Assembly (NCBI RefSeq): GCF_003573695.1
Contig: NC_039363.1
Coordinates: forward strand, 166,734,747 to 166,798,746
Source of the DNA: Papaver somniferum
Taxonomy: Eukaryota > Streptophyta > Magnoliopsida > Ranunculales > Papaveraceae
Direction of reading: 5' to 3'
DNA: 64,000 bases
Part shown: positions 1 through 11,055 of the stretch, one piece after another
How the letters are laid out: the number at the start of each line of letters is the position of its first letter
Position numbering within the stretch: position 1 is the stretch's first letter
The notes under the pieces: generated by a model
The model's database searches: none
Told to the model about the DNA's origin: nothing
What the model saw: the letters and a program-made list of their open reading frames with translations, nothing else
Translations under genes and position numbers: made by a program

Positions 1-1541
1 TTCCTCTGTTTCACATCATTTCCAGGCCATACTCCGACCTATTTTTCTTCAGTCTTCCCCTGCTCAAATCCTAGCACATACATCTAACAATTCAAACACA
101 TTCAGTGCTGATTTAATTTTCTCTACTCAGCCCACAACTCCACAGGTTTAACAACACTCTTTCCATCTGGTCAGCTGCAATGCCCAGACCTGTATCCCAA
201 TCAATCCATAGCACCAACCTTCTTTATTCATCTCCAATTGCAGCTGCATCACTTGCACAATCAATCTCCTCCTTTCACAACTTATTCCGCATTGTTCTTC
301 ACTGAGTTTTAGTCTTGAAACTCCACAAAATCCATCATTCATAGTACTCACATATATTTCATCTTCCTGAACAAACCTGCATCTTAGACATACATCTAAT
401 TCTCAAGCATCGGTCCCTGTAAAACGGCAGCATCTTCAATTTCAAATCTACTGAAACTGCAACCATTTCCTTCTTCCACTCACACCCATGAATATCAACA
501 TAATCCTTCTCTGAACCAACAGCAGCAACAATCAACATCTCAAGCATCAACCTCTATATCTTCATCTGAATCTCACACCAACAAAAATCCATCTCCGATT
601 CATCCAAATACCCATTTAATTCATGGCAGATACCCACTGTTCTTCCCTGAGTTCACCACCACAACCAATTCTATTTGTTCTCTGATAGAAACGGCTTCAA
701 ATCTCAGTTCACTAATCAATTAATCACCAACCCTTAAATCGACACCATTCCATCTGCTCGAATCATTCTTCATCACAAGAACTCTCAATCTTCAATTCAT
801 CAATAACAATTCAATCTCAATCGAGACCAAAATCTAACAGTAATTCTCGAGCCACAAAACCCCTATGATTCATATAAACGGCAAACCCTAACTGCAATTT
901 CGAATTTAAACTGAACCCAGCTCCAATTTCATGTTCTTTAAACAGATTCTTCCATCTTCAATTTCCGTAAATCTCATATCCCCTTTTTCTCATCTCAGTG
1001 ACATGATTTCTTGTTCTTCTTCGTGAGACCAACAACAACATCACCATCATCTTCTCATCATCTCTGTTTGTCTCTCGAATTCCGAGTTCCTCTTAATTTC
1101 TCAGTTTCAGCATCCATAGCTGCTTGCGCAGCTTTTCTCTTTTCTCAGTTTCAGGTGAAAATAATGATGATTGAGAGAGAACTCAATTTTAGGTTATACA
1201 AATTGGGTCCGGACTTGGGCACTAATATGGGCCGGCCAATAACATCTCAAGCTAGCTTTAGGTGCCTTGAGTGTCTAACCGGGTGCTTTAAACACTTAAG
1301 TGGGTTGCCCCTTAACATTGAATGGACTCCAGATAGTGTTCGCCTATGAAATGACAATATTTCCCATTTCGCACAAATTGGGTGATTTCTTCTTCTTTTC
1401 CTCCGTGTGACTCCAAAATACCTAATAACTCAAAAACATGCGTAAAATACATAATTTACAAGAAAAATAGCAGAGAAAGCATAAACAATAGATAATAAAT
1501 AAGATGTATTCTACACCCTATCTCACATATACAAAATATAC
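1..1541. other. Unassigned non-coding sequence, possibly a gypsy-type LTR piece on the minus strand
   Basis: No convincing gene is visible. The short open frames carry no recognisable domain. The plus strand is pyrimidine-rich at about 950-1160, with repeated TTCTCAGTTTCAG-like motifs. Read on the minus strand, the segment next to position 1541 has T-rich text ending in GGTATTTTGGAG, which resembles the start of the Athila LTR at 13971. That suggests an old gypsy LTR into which element A inserted. This is a guess from texture. A 5' UTR or another transposon is equally possible. Confidence 0.25.
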
Positions 1542-1546
1542 ACTAT
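1542..1546. repeat. Left target-site duplication of Sirevirus A (ACTAT)
   Basis: ACTAT lies directly before the LTR end TGAAAAAG and recurs exactly at 7310-7314 after the other LTR end. A perfect 5-bp duplication is the usual copia integration footprint, so it fixes both ends of the element. Confidence 0.85.
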
Positions 1547-1897
1547 TGAAAAAGTGGGGGTACAACAACCTCACCCAATATATCGCTTAGCAATCTGTAT
1601 GGACTAACTCCAATATACTTTTAAGAGAATCAACTAGACAGTCAGACTCAATCTTAATAAAAAGTATATCAAAGAGTTATATCTCAATTTGTCGATTCAA
1701 TCCTTACTCAAACAAATAGAAATCTGCGAGTCTGATTGAATACAAAATAAATTAACTTGAACGGTACCAAAGACCAATGTTCAAGGATCAATCAACAACC
1801 AAAGTTTGGATTTACCAATTGATCGATTCAACGCACAACCTGTGATATTTCAATTATATAACAAAATATAATGCGGAAAAGAAATAACACAGACATC
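1547..1897 (-). repeat. Truncated 3' LTR of element A (U5 end only)
   Basis: About 350 bp match the first part of 5011-7309 almost base for base (compare 1547-1897 with 5011-5370). The match stops near ATGCGGAAAAG and the text then jumps into the 3' untranslated region. The polypurine tract plus U3 and R of this LTR are therefore deleted. The break position is approximate. Confidence 0.75.
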
Positions 1898-2867
1898 ACA
1901 ATCGGTTTATTCCTTTGAAATTTCCATAGAGACACTTCATGACCAAAAGAAAGCACATATCAACTTTTTAGATGCAATCATATATCCGAAACTAAATGCA
2001 TCCGTCAAGGAGTTTATAAAGATACAAGATAACCTCTATAATATTCTACAGCCGCACTCCCTATAAAGATTTGGCAATTAAGCAAAAGTTCAATTAAGAA
2101 CTCTCCCCCATAAAATGTCATTCCCGAAAGAACAACAAGAGCGACCTTACTTTCATAAGAAAAGAAGGATTTCTTTGGACATAACAAATCACATAAAACA
2201 TGAATTTGTATCCAAAAACTCAATTAAATTAACCACAAGAGAACCCATGATTAATTTAATCGGAAATGCTCAACATAAGAGAACTTACGGAGCCGCACAG
2301 TATATACATAAAAAATATGGATCATGGAATATCAATACTGCGGAATAAACAAGGATTCATTCTATCTTTCATCACTATTTGCACAATGACATATAATAGA
2401 CTTAATCCTTGTAAACAAAAGCTCATCCTTTCTTCCATCAATATTTGCATAATGACATAAAAGGCCTAACTTTTGTTTGTCAAAAGTTCATTCAATCTTT
2501 TATCAATACTTGCATATCGACATATGAAAGACTTAACTTTTGACTACGTATGGGACAATCATAGTTCACGGACGCAAACATACATATCCCACAAAAAATT
2601 GCAATATATAAAACCATAAAGATTAATACTGCAAAATCATCTTCCAAACAAACTTTAGAATTTAAACAAATAAATATAAAAACATCGAAGATGAAAATCA
2701 TTGGACATATCTATGTGTAATCACAATAATAGCTATTCTAAACTCTAGTTACTCTTCTTAAAAACACAAGAGTAAAATTCTCATTAGAAGTTTTCCTAGA
2801 CAAAATAAAATCAACAAGCTAATGAGCAAAGATAGACTCCTAAGCCAAAGATGAACACGAACTGAAA
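1898..2867 (-). other. 3' untranslated region of element A
   Basis: This stretch has no gene. It is clearly homologous to 26000-26591 plus 27241-27480 in D (same strand) and to about 12440-13300 in B (opposite strand). The shared text includes a block with TGTCATTCCCGAAAGAACAA. It carries the unoccupied version of the MITE target at 2628-2635 (ACTGCAAA). The usual GACAAAAAGGGGGAGA-type polypurine motifs seen in B, D and E are missing because of the deletion at its left edge. Confidence 0.65.
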
Positions 2868-3272
2868 TCAAATAGACTTTTCTGAATCCTCACAAGCCTT
2901 GAGGTATTTGAGATTGTGATTGACAACATCTACTGCATCGTCAGAGAATATATCCTCATTGAGAAGATCTTTAACATGTGCCTTTATGAGACCAAGGTCA
3001 GAAGTAACATTTTTTAACTCAGTTCTTAACACATCAAGATTCTTCATAGTATCAACGAGTTGCACTTTTTCTTCCTCAAAGCATTTAAGAAAAACAAGAC
3101 CCACATCAGCAGAAATTTCTTCAACTTCCTCAATATCTGAGTAATTATCAGGAGATTGAGAAAGATATCCCTCAACTTCTACAAAAGTTCCCTTATTTAC
3201 ATCGGATTTGAAGTATACAGCATTATCAACAAAATTTTCTGGAAGATCCCAAGATCAAGGAGGAGAATCCAT
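2868..3272 (-). pseudogene. Small acidic coiled-coil ORF of element A, with one internal stop
   Basis: A 135-codon frame runs from an ATG at 3270-3272 to a stop at 2868, with one TGA at codon 6. The longest uninterrupted ATG frame starts at 3104. The product is rich in Asp, Glu, Leu and Val, with leucine-spaced stretches suggesting a coiled coil. There is no signal peptide or membrane segment. It sits between the gag-like region and the 3' untranslated region. Element E has a similar small acidic frame at the same place (54507-54761). I do not recognise a family. It may be the tail of a reduced Gag or an accessory protein of these pol-less elements, and that role is inference. Confidence 0.45.
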
Positions 3273-3750
3273 TGATAATAGAAAACCTAGAGTGAGGTAA
3301 CTCAACTCAATAGGAGAAGTATATAAAAGATTTCAGAAAGCCTTAGGGTTTTTAACATTGGTTCATGACAAGTAACATGGGTATCCGTATGAAAACAAAC
3401 TTTACCCAAAGAATTAAGAACACAAAAGGTCATATTTTTCGACACAAAGAATTTGTGCTACGTGAAAATTCTCACAAATATTTTTTGGCTCAATAAATTT
3501 TATATCTACATAGAGAAATAATTTAGATAACAAAAGTAGCAGGCAACATAGTTGCAACGAAAACTTCTTTAAAAAAAACAAACAAAGAAGAACGACATTG
3601 GACACAACCAATACTTAAGCAAAGTTGTCTGCGATTAATAGTTCAACTATGGACGATAAGAAGATAGCTCAACTAAACAGAAGCAATTTTGCCAACAGTA
3701 TACCTGATTATTAACATATCTTACTCAACAAGATTTTTATGAGTAAGTTC
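3273..3750 (-). other. Non-coding spacer between the gag-like and coiled-coil regions of A
   Basis: This is AT-rich sequence with many stops in all frames. I see no domain, RNA gene or clear repeat in it. It most likely represents decayed internal sequence of element A. Confidence 0.4.
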
Positions 3751-4943
3751 TCAACCCTTGTGATTAATTAGCACAAGTATGAGCCTTAAACTCATTAGAT
3801 GAAATGTGTTTACGGTTGAGTCTTTTTTTCCTTTAGAATCTAGGAAAAAATCCCTTTTGATGTGAGAAATTATGCAAAAACTTACTGTCATCAAAGTATG
3901 AGACATGGTTTGAGTTCTTACCAGAAGAATTTTGACTAGAGGAAGTCGACAGCCTGTTGACGATTTCTTTATAACCTTCAATATCACCGTTAGGTTATTT
4001 CTCACATCATCATTTCTGATTCTTTCTCCTGATACTTTGTTCACATCAAGAGTATCATTATCTCCCTTTTTGACAGAAGAAAATTCCTGATTTCTTCTTA
4101 TACGATTTTTGTTGAAACGTCTGTTATGCTTTTGAGCATTTGAAAAACCCATTGAACTGACTTTCCTGGTAGAATACACAGGGTGAGTACTGAAACCAAT
4201 TGGTTTAGACATATGAATGTCATTTACACCTCAGAGGATTAAATCTTAGGTGTGTTGAAGTCGAACAATGTAATTGCTATTCAACCGAGAGTTTCTCTTT
4301 TGCTTAACATGCCCTTTTGAATCACAAAAGAGACAAACTTTCTGATCACGTAGGTGATTAGATAGTACAGACTTAACATCATCATTTGGATATTTCTTCC
4401 TTCCATGTTATTTGTAACATCCTTGATTAGTGGAGGTTACAAGCACATCTTTTCCAATAGAAAGGGATTCCAGTTTTACTTCTGGAACTGAGACTCTTTC
4501 AGTTGTGATAGAAGTAGATGGTATAGAAGACTTTCTGGAACATCCTTGAATCGAGAGTTTATTCAAGCGATGTTTAATTTCCAAGGCATCGTTTTTGAGG
4601 CTTTCCTCGAGTCGGATTCGTGAATCATGAACTTTAGCATTTCCCGTGGAGTCACAATCTCTTACTATACCGAGAAGAACATTGACATTGTTTTTCAACC
4701 GATTAAATCTATCAGCTTGGATTCTAACAAGATTTAGAATTAGTTCACTCTCTTTAGTTGTTTCCCTTTCATCAATGGAGATACACTATTTTGAAAGGTA
4801 ATCGGGATAACACATGTTAGTGTCGTTAGAACACTAGGTTCTTCTATATTTGAGATTGACGAATCTTTCTCCTTGATAGACACTGTCGAGATAAAGTTTT
4901 TGTTTCTGGTGACGCATTTTTCATAGATATTACTGCCGTCCAT
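3751..4943 (-). pseudogene. Decayed gag-like region of element A
   Basis: Three frames on the minus strand (4740-4943, 4408-4698 and 3751-4212) follow one another downstream of the primer site, with stops and shifts between them. The middle frame is a charged, Lys/Glu/Leu-rich segment. Just after it, near 4320-4345, is a zinc-knuckle-like string Cys-x2-Cys-x4-His whose final Cys is not seen. The last frame is strongly basic (Arg/Asn/Lys), as in nucleocapsid tails. The usual copia Gag core and any protease motif are absent. The position next to the primer site and the knuckle support Gag. The assignment is moderate because the sequence is badly broken. Confidence 0.5.
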
Positions 4944-4997
4944 ATAGTCAAATCGCTACAGACACAAACTTATAAGGTCTTTAAACGTGTTTGCCTG

Positions 4998-5009
4998 CTC
5001 TAATACCAA
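4998..5009 (-). other. Primer-binding site of element A (initiator Met-tRNA type)
   Basis: On the minus strand TGGTATTAGAGC lies two bases inside the LTR end. It differs by one base from the common copia primer site TGGTATCAGAGC, which pairs with the 3' end of initiator Met-tRNA. This fixes element orientation as minus. Confidence 0.8.
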
Positions 5010-5010
5010 T

Positions 5011-7309
5011 TGAAAAAGTGGGGGTACAACAACCTCACCCAATATTTCGCTTAGCAATCTGTATGGGCTAACTCCAATATAATTTTAAGAGAATCAACTA
5101 GACCGTCAGAATCAATCTTAATAAAAAGTATATTAAAGAGTTATATCTCAATTTGTCATTTCAATCCTTACTCAAACAAATAGAAATCTGCGAGTCTGAT
5201 TGAATACAAGAGACATTAACTTGAACGGTACCAAAGACCAATGTTCAAGGATCAATCAATTTCAATCAACAACCAAAGGTTGGATTTACGAATTGATCGA
5301 TTCAACGCACAACCTATGATATTTCAATTATATAATAAAATATAATGCGGAAAAGAAAATAACACAGACACCATAAGTTTTGTTAACGAGGAAACATCAA
5401 ATGTAGAAAAACCCCGGTACCTAGTCTAGATTGAACACACACTGTATTAAACCGCTACAGACACTAGCCTACTACAAAGTTCAGTCTGGACTATAGTTGA
5501 ACCCCAATCAATCTCACACTGATCCAAGGTACAGTTGTGCTCCTTACTGTCTGATCCTAGCAGGATACTACACACTTGATTTCCTTAGCTGATATCACCC
5601 ACAACTAAGAGTTGCTACGACCCAAAGTCGAAGACTTTAATAAACAAATCTGTATCACACGGAAAAGTCTACAAGAATAGATAAATCGGTCTCCCACAGA
5701 AATATCTATGAGTTTTGTTCCGTCTTTTGATAAATCAAGGTGAACATGAACCAATTGATATACCAGACTTATATTCCCGAAGAACAGCCTAGAAATATCA
5801 ATCACTTCACAATAATCTTAATAGACTAGCGAAAAAATTTATTGTGGAATCACAAACGATGAGACGAAGATGTTTGTGACTATTTTTCTATCTTGCCTAT
5901 CCGAGAAATTAATCTCAAGCCAATCTTACGATTGCACTTAATCACAATAGAAACAAAAAGATCAGATCACGCAACTACATAGAAAATAGTTAGGTCTGGC
6001 TTCACAATCCCAATGAAGTCTTCAAGTCGTTAACCTACGGGGTCTCGGTGGAAACCTAAGGTTAAAGGAGAATCGAATCTAGATTATACAACGAGTATCA
6101 CACAGGAGGTATGGGGATTAGATGAAAACCTAAGTTACCTTTGTAACAAAGCATTCAATATTCATCGTTAGATGAAAACATGATTATATTTAAGCTAATA
6201 TCTTTCAACCGTTATATCGAACTTAGCTTGTTATACACAAATGAAGTGCACGTTCATTTAGGTTTGTGTAACCGTACCTAAACGTGTACACCTAGTTGGT
6301 TCGACAGTAGTTAACAAAATGGTTAGCCATATCAGCACTTTCATATCAACTTTATTCGTCTTCACCATAACTAGTTCAAATGACTCAAATGAACTAGTTA
6401 GAGAGTTGTGCAATTGCTTAGATTTCATAGAAGTATATAAGACACAACCAAAGAAAAAACGATTTTGATTCACTCGAATCGATTTATTACAACCACATTT
6501 TGCAAATATGCATTCCTTAGTTTATCTATGTCTTAGTTCACGAATAAACCGTTTTTAGAAAATAACCCACTCAAGTATGCATACAGGTACGCATACTTAA
6601 AAACACGGTTTGAGTTTGTTTTCAGTTCACAAATTCCAGCAGAAATTCACGGGATGTGAACTTCCGGCAGTACGCGTACAGGTACTGGACTTAGCTTCCG
6701 GACTTCCTGAACCAGTAAAGTACGCATACTTTAGTTCAAGGAATTTTGGACTTACACAAGTATGAGTTTTCATACAATGTTTATATCCATTCAAGGTTAT
6801 ATATTCGAAACTCTCATTTCAACCATTGAAACATTCTTACAGGATGTTAAATAGAGGTTATTCACACGCTATTTTTCATCAAAGCGATTTTCAAGATATT
6901 GAAACAATCAACATGAATTTCGTCACTTGTAAAGATGAACTTGGCCAAAGCGAAAGATTACAAACACATATTTCGAAAAATAGATAAGCGAGATAAACTC
7001 GGCTCGAAATATAAAATGTATATAATCGAAGTCTATATAGAAATACGACTAGAATAGATAGAATTTTGAGTGATAGATAAGTTCAAGTCTCCACATACCT
7101 TTTAGTCGATGAAGTTCCGCCAGTTCCGCCAGTAATTCTTCGTCTTTGCATGATGAACGTCGTGGAGTCTAGAGCTCAACTGCACTTTCTATCCTAGTTC
7201 GAGACTCAGATATAACTAGACTAGAAATCAAGACTTGTAGTTTTGGCAACTAAACTTGACAAAGAAGCTTGAGATAACAACACGAGTTCGATCGAGCAGT
7301 GCTCTAACA
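5011..7309 (-). repeat. 5' LTR of element A (2.3 kb)
   Basis: In minus orientation it starts TGTTAGAGC and ends CTTTTTCA, which is TG...CA, and is followed by the primer site. It includes the block shared by all Sirevirus LTRs in the window (about 5340-5480). It also has a cluster of palindromes in presumed U3, such as arms AAGTATGC/GCATACTT at 6573-6598 and GTACGCGTAC at 6670-6679. The same LTR type recurs at 8852-11050, 13465-13970 with 24804-25331, 25332-25572 and 57434-62235. Confidence 0.85.
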
Positions 7310-7314
7310 ACTAT
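7310..7314. repeat. Right target-site duplication of element A (ACTAT)
   Basis: This is an exact repeat of 1542-1546, directly after the LTR end CTCTAACA. Confidence 0.85.
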
Positions 7315-7680
7315 GGTTAGGTAAAACGTACCCGAACCGTGTATAAAGACTATGTTCAAAATGGTTAGCCGAAACTAGCCTATTTGAACTTAAAAGCTTA
7401 ACGCTCATTTTCATGTGCACAAGATATTAATATTGAGTCACAATTATGTGATCAAATGAGTCTGGTGTTAATTAGAGAATTGATCAAATGAAAATTACTT
7501 CAAGGAAATAATTAATCGTAATTTAATCGCAATCGACATAGTTTATAAATGTAAAAAGTACAAGTACTTGAACTGTTCGTGAATCGGCTGAGTCATAGTA
7601 CGTGGATCGGTTTGCAAACTTGTATGCAATTATCGAGTTCAGGTTTGAAAATTCATTACTTCTAAGGTCTTAAGAATATG
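7315..7680 (-). repeat. Older Sirevirus LTR fragment (U3 part)
   Basis: The text around AAAATGGTTAGCC (7359 on) parallels 6320-6530 of element A's LTR in the same orientation, but is much more diverged. It has no LTR end of its own on either side. Its right limit, where LINE-like sequence begins, is approximate. Element A may have inserted into this older LTR, although the sequence left of A does not clearly continue it. Confidence 0.5.
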
Positions 7681-7734
7681 TCCCCCATGTCTCATTTCTT
7701 ATTACTTACTGTCTCTAAAGCTTTAAACTTAATG

Positions 7735-8850
7735 TATAGAAAGGTTATAAATGTGCATTGGATTGGTGGTTTTCATCTAGGAAAGATCAGTATCAATGTG
7801 GGTCATCTGCAATTTTCATATTCTACACTATTTCTCTTATATTAGTTGAGGGAGAAAGTCAATGCACTTCTTTATTTTCTGCTCGTATTTGAGATGTGCT
7901 CCTGCCTTCATATCAATTTTTCCAGAGTGATTCTAGTTTGACCGGGCCTGGGTACCGGGAGAAATCTCGTGACACACAGCCCCGGAAATCCACAACAGAG
8001 AATTATATGGGGTGCTGTTTACCCACATGTGGGGCCAACAGTGTATGTGAGTCACGGTAATCATTTTTCCAAGACAAGCTTGTTTAAGATAACATGCGAT
8101 TCTGACATTTCTAGTCTAGCAGTAATGATGGGTTGTAAAAGTGAGGTGATGCCTACGACTTATCTAGGTCTTCCCTTGGGAAAGTTTGTCGACCATAATG
8201 TTATATGGGACCCAATTATAAAAAAGTTCACAACAATACTTTAATTTTAGAGGAGAATTAATCTTCCGCTAAACTTATGTTTGTGAAGAGTGTACGATCT
8301 TCCTAGGCACGGATCATTAGAGGTAGACTAAATTTGGTCTACTATTCCTCTACCACAGGATCTTATAGGGATAGGATTTTAAGATGTTAGTGAGGCCTGC
8401 ACAATTTTGTTGGATGATTGGATTTCATTGGTCCATAATTAAACTATGAAATTTGATCTATCATTAGCTTTCTCCATTTATATGTTTTTTATTTTTGCAT
8501 CTCCTATACAAGGTATAATGCCATGAAGAAAGTGATGTTATTTAGGATCCTAGTGATACTAGGAAGGGTCATCATCTTGTTGTACGAAATAAGTGTGTAC
8601 CCCACTCTGATATGGTGATTTTGGGGGTCAAATCTCTTAAGAGCATGAATAAGGATCTTCTATCTAAGTGGTTATGTCGTTTCAATCGTGAATACTCCCT
8701 TTGAAGAAAGGCTATCATTACGAAGTATGGGTAAACTAATTTCGACAGGGAAACCAAATATCCTAAAATTATTATTTGTTGCAATTTTTGGTAAAGCATC
8801 TACGAGCATCTCAAAAATTTTCAAGGGAAATTGTATCTTGAAAGTGGAAA
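7735..8850 (+). pseudogene. LINE (L1-type) ORF2 relic, part 1: reverse transcriptase
   Basis: Several plus-strand segments match the order of a plant L1 ORF2. First comes text equivalent to the RT palm, where the FADD-type catalytic stretch now reads FSYS (about 7800-7850). Then comes a frame at 7969-8244 with the RT hallmark TTYLGLPLG (near 8155-8190). Last is a segment like the conserved lead-in to the C-terminal region (LKSMNKDLLSKW, near 8633-8675). Many stops and shifts separate them, and the catalytic Asp pair is gone, so it is dead. The 5' end is not identifiable. The coding line continues at 11056 after a solo LTR. Confidence 0.65.
8846..8850. repeat. Left target-site duplication of the solo LTR (GGAAA)
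   Basis: GGAAA here and at 11051-11055 flank the LTR. One extra A (8851) lies between the left copy and the TG end. Removing the insertion rejoins the LINE reading line. Confidence 0.65.
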
Positions 8851-8851
8851 A

Positions 8852-11050
8852 TGTTAGAGCTTTGCTCGGTAAAACCCACAAGTTTTGCCATCTCAAGCTT
8901 GTTGTCAATTTTAGGTGATCAAAACTATATCTTGATTTCTGATATAAAAAGTCAAGTTTCAAATAGGTCAGAATTGTAGTTAAGTATGAGAGATCACCAT
9001 TGAAGACTGAAGATCGACGAAGACATTTAGAGAACTTCAGTATCAGGTATCTGAAGACTGAACCATTTTATTTTACTCACTATACTATCATTCTATCTAT
9101 TGAGACTATGTCGTATGACTCATAATAGAATAAAAAAGAAGATGTTTCGAACCAAGCTTGTCTTGTGAAAAATCCTGAAATATGATTTAGCAATTAGATG
9201 TTCAAAGGTCCTTAACAATATTAGTTCCATGAATTAATTTGCGTATCAACTGAAGTTTATCCATACAAATGATCATATCACTTGAGAATGTTTCAAACAT
9301 CATAAAGGATATATGAGAAACTACTGAAATTTCTACTTAGGGTAGGTTGGTGAACCAGTTCGTAAGCCATAGATATCTAAAATATAGAGATACAGGAAGG
9401 TTGACGAACAGTTAGCAAACCGCAAGTTCGGTTGGGAACAGTTCACGAACCCGGTTGGCGAACCGTGGTGAACTAAATTACAAGTTGGATAAATAGGCTA
9501 GCACGAACCATGGTCAACTGAGTTCGGTAGTATAGTAGGGTCGACGATGTCAGTTCATGAACCGTAACACCCTGACTCGTGAATAAGCCCTACAGTTGGC
9601 AAACTGTTGTACCAACTGTCCTGATAATATTTAGCAGATGCTTAAAAGACTTATTATTTTAATATATTTAGCATTGCTAAAACACTTCTAAGACTTCGTT
9701 GATCACTTAAAAACTTATGTATGTGAATCGTGATTAATTTCTTAGGTGTTTAAATGAACATAAAATAAATTTCAGTTCTTTGGCTAACTTTTGAAACCGA
9801 ACAGTCATTATACACGGTTCCTTAACCAAACCTATTGTATAGTCTTCTATTGTATTTTTAAAACCTAAGTTTTTTGCTTGATTTTCAAGTTATCTTAACT
9901 TGAATTCTAAGCTAATCCTGGTCTTTGAAAATTGTAAACAGAGCATCTATGTCAACTAGGAAAATCAATCTCTGACACTTTGTGTCCTAGTTGATTCTAG
10001 AGTCGTCCTCAATTGACATAGGTTTCCTCAGTGAAACGTTATTAGGTCTACGACTAAAAGACTTCGGTTTGGGTATTCGTGAAGCCAGATCCAACTATAT
10101 TTCCCTTGGTAGCTTGTGTATCTTGATCTTTCTTTTTTGTTATCGAGGTTTTTGTGATCTCTTTTAGGAAAGATAGATAGTAATTGCAAAGTTCTCTTTG
10201 TTTATGAATTTGTGATTCCTCAAAATAGATATCTAAAAACTGATTTTAGTTGATCTTTTGAAGATTTTTCTTGAGAGGTGGTTAAGAATCTAGGATTCTC
10301 TTCGGTATTTGTAAGTTCCAGATTTATGATTTTTTATAGCTTTGTCTATTGCAAACAAATTTTCACACCTTGATTTTTGATCTAAACGGAAATTAAATAG
10401 GCTTATCTGTTAGAGGTAGATTGGTATCAAAAGTCTTCACTTCGGCTGAAGCAACTCTTAGGCTGTAAAGGACGTCCATCCTTTGTGAGGTCCTTTACAC
10501 CCTATAACTGATAGTAGGCTAGTGTCTGTAGCGGCTTAATACAATATGGTTTTCAATCTGGACGAGGTCCGGGGTTTTTTCTGCAATTGAAGTTTCCTCA
10601 TTAACAAAATTGCTAGTATCTTATGTTTTTTCTTTTCCGAATTATATCATTTAATCTTTATAATTGGATTTACACAGGTTTGTACGAATTCAAACTAAGT
10701 ATATACGTATGCTTAATTGTAATCGATTACGAGACTAGTTTCTTATAGAATTCATATCTTGAAAGTTAAATAAAAAGTTTAATCACTTGGCAGAATTCCG
10801 ATTGAATTATTTGAATACGACTAGATTGATCTTAGATATTTATTTTTGAGATCGTCTAAGTACTCTGCTTAAAAACCAGGTTCACGGACCTTGTGTATAT
10901 ATACACTAATTAAGTAGAGGTTGAGATATTAACTCCATATACATATTTTCAAGGATCATTAAGTTGGTTTACTTGCAATTGTATTAAGTTTTGTCTATAC
11001 AGGTTGCCGAACGAAAAAATTAGGTGTATTTGGTATCCCCTGCATTTTCA
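8852..11050 (+). repeat. Sirevirus solo LTR inside the LINE (2.2 kb)
   Basis: It starts TGTTAGAGC and ends ATTTTCA, flanked by GGAAA. It carries the Sirevirus R/U5 block near 10490-10640 (TAGCGGCTTAATACA and following text). U3 has a cluster of gaaccg/cggttc inverted motifs around 9340-9580. No internal sequence or second LTR of the same insertion is present. It is therefore a solo LTR left by recombination between the two LTRs of a former full element. It is more diverged from the other Sirevirus LTRs than they are from each other, so it is probably old. Confidence 0.75.
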
Positions 11051-11055
11051 GGAAA
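11051..11055. repeat. Right target-site duplication of the solo LTR (GGAAA)
   Basis: This pairs with 8846-8850. The LINE reading line resumes immediately after it. Confidence 0.65.

Larger units (their letters stand above)
1547..7309 (-). mobile_element. Sirevirus-like Ty1/copia derivative without pol (element A)
   Basis: This is a 5.76-kb insertion bounded by ACTAT duplications. In minus orientation it runs 5' LTR (5011-7309), Met-tRNA-type primer site, decayed gag-like region (about 3751-4943), a small acidic coiled-coil frame (2868-3272), a long 3' untranslated stretch, and a remnant of the 3' LTR (1547 to about 1897). I see no protease, integrase, RT or RNase H anywhere, so pol is absent rather than frameshifted. 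The LTR end TGTTAGAGC, the primer site and the 3' stretch shared with three other elements here place it in the Sirevirus (SIRE/Maximus) group. It could only have moved using another element's enzymes. Confidence 0.75.

Noticed and set aside
2115..2460. Frames in the Sirevirus 3' untranslated region
   Set aside because: The same DNA in D and B does not keep the frame, and both strands have similar short frames.
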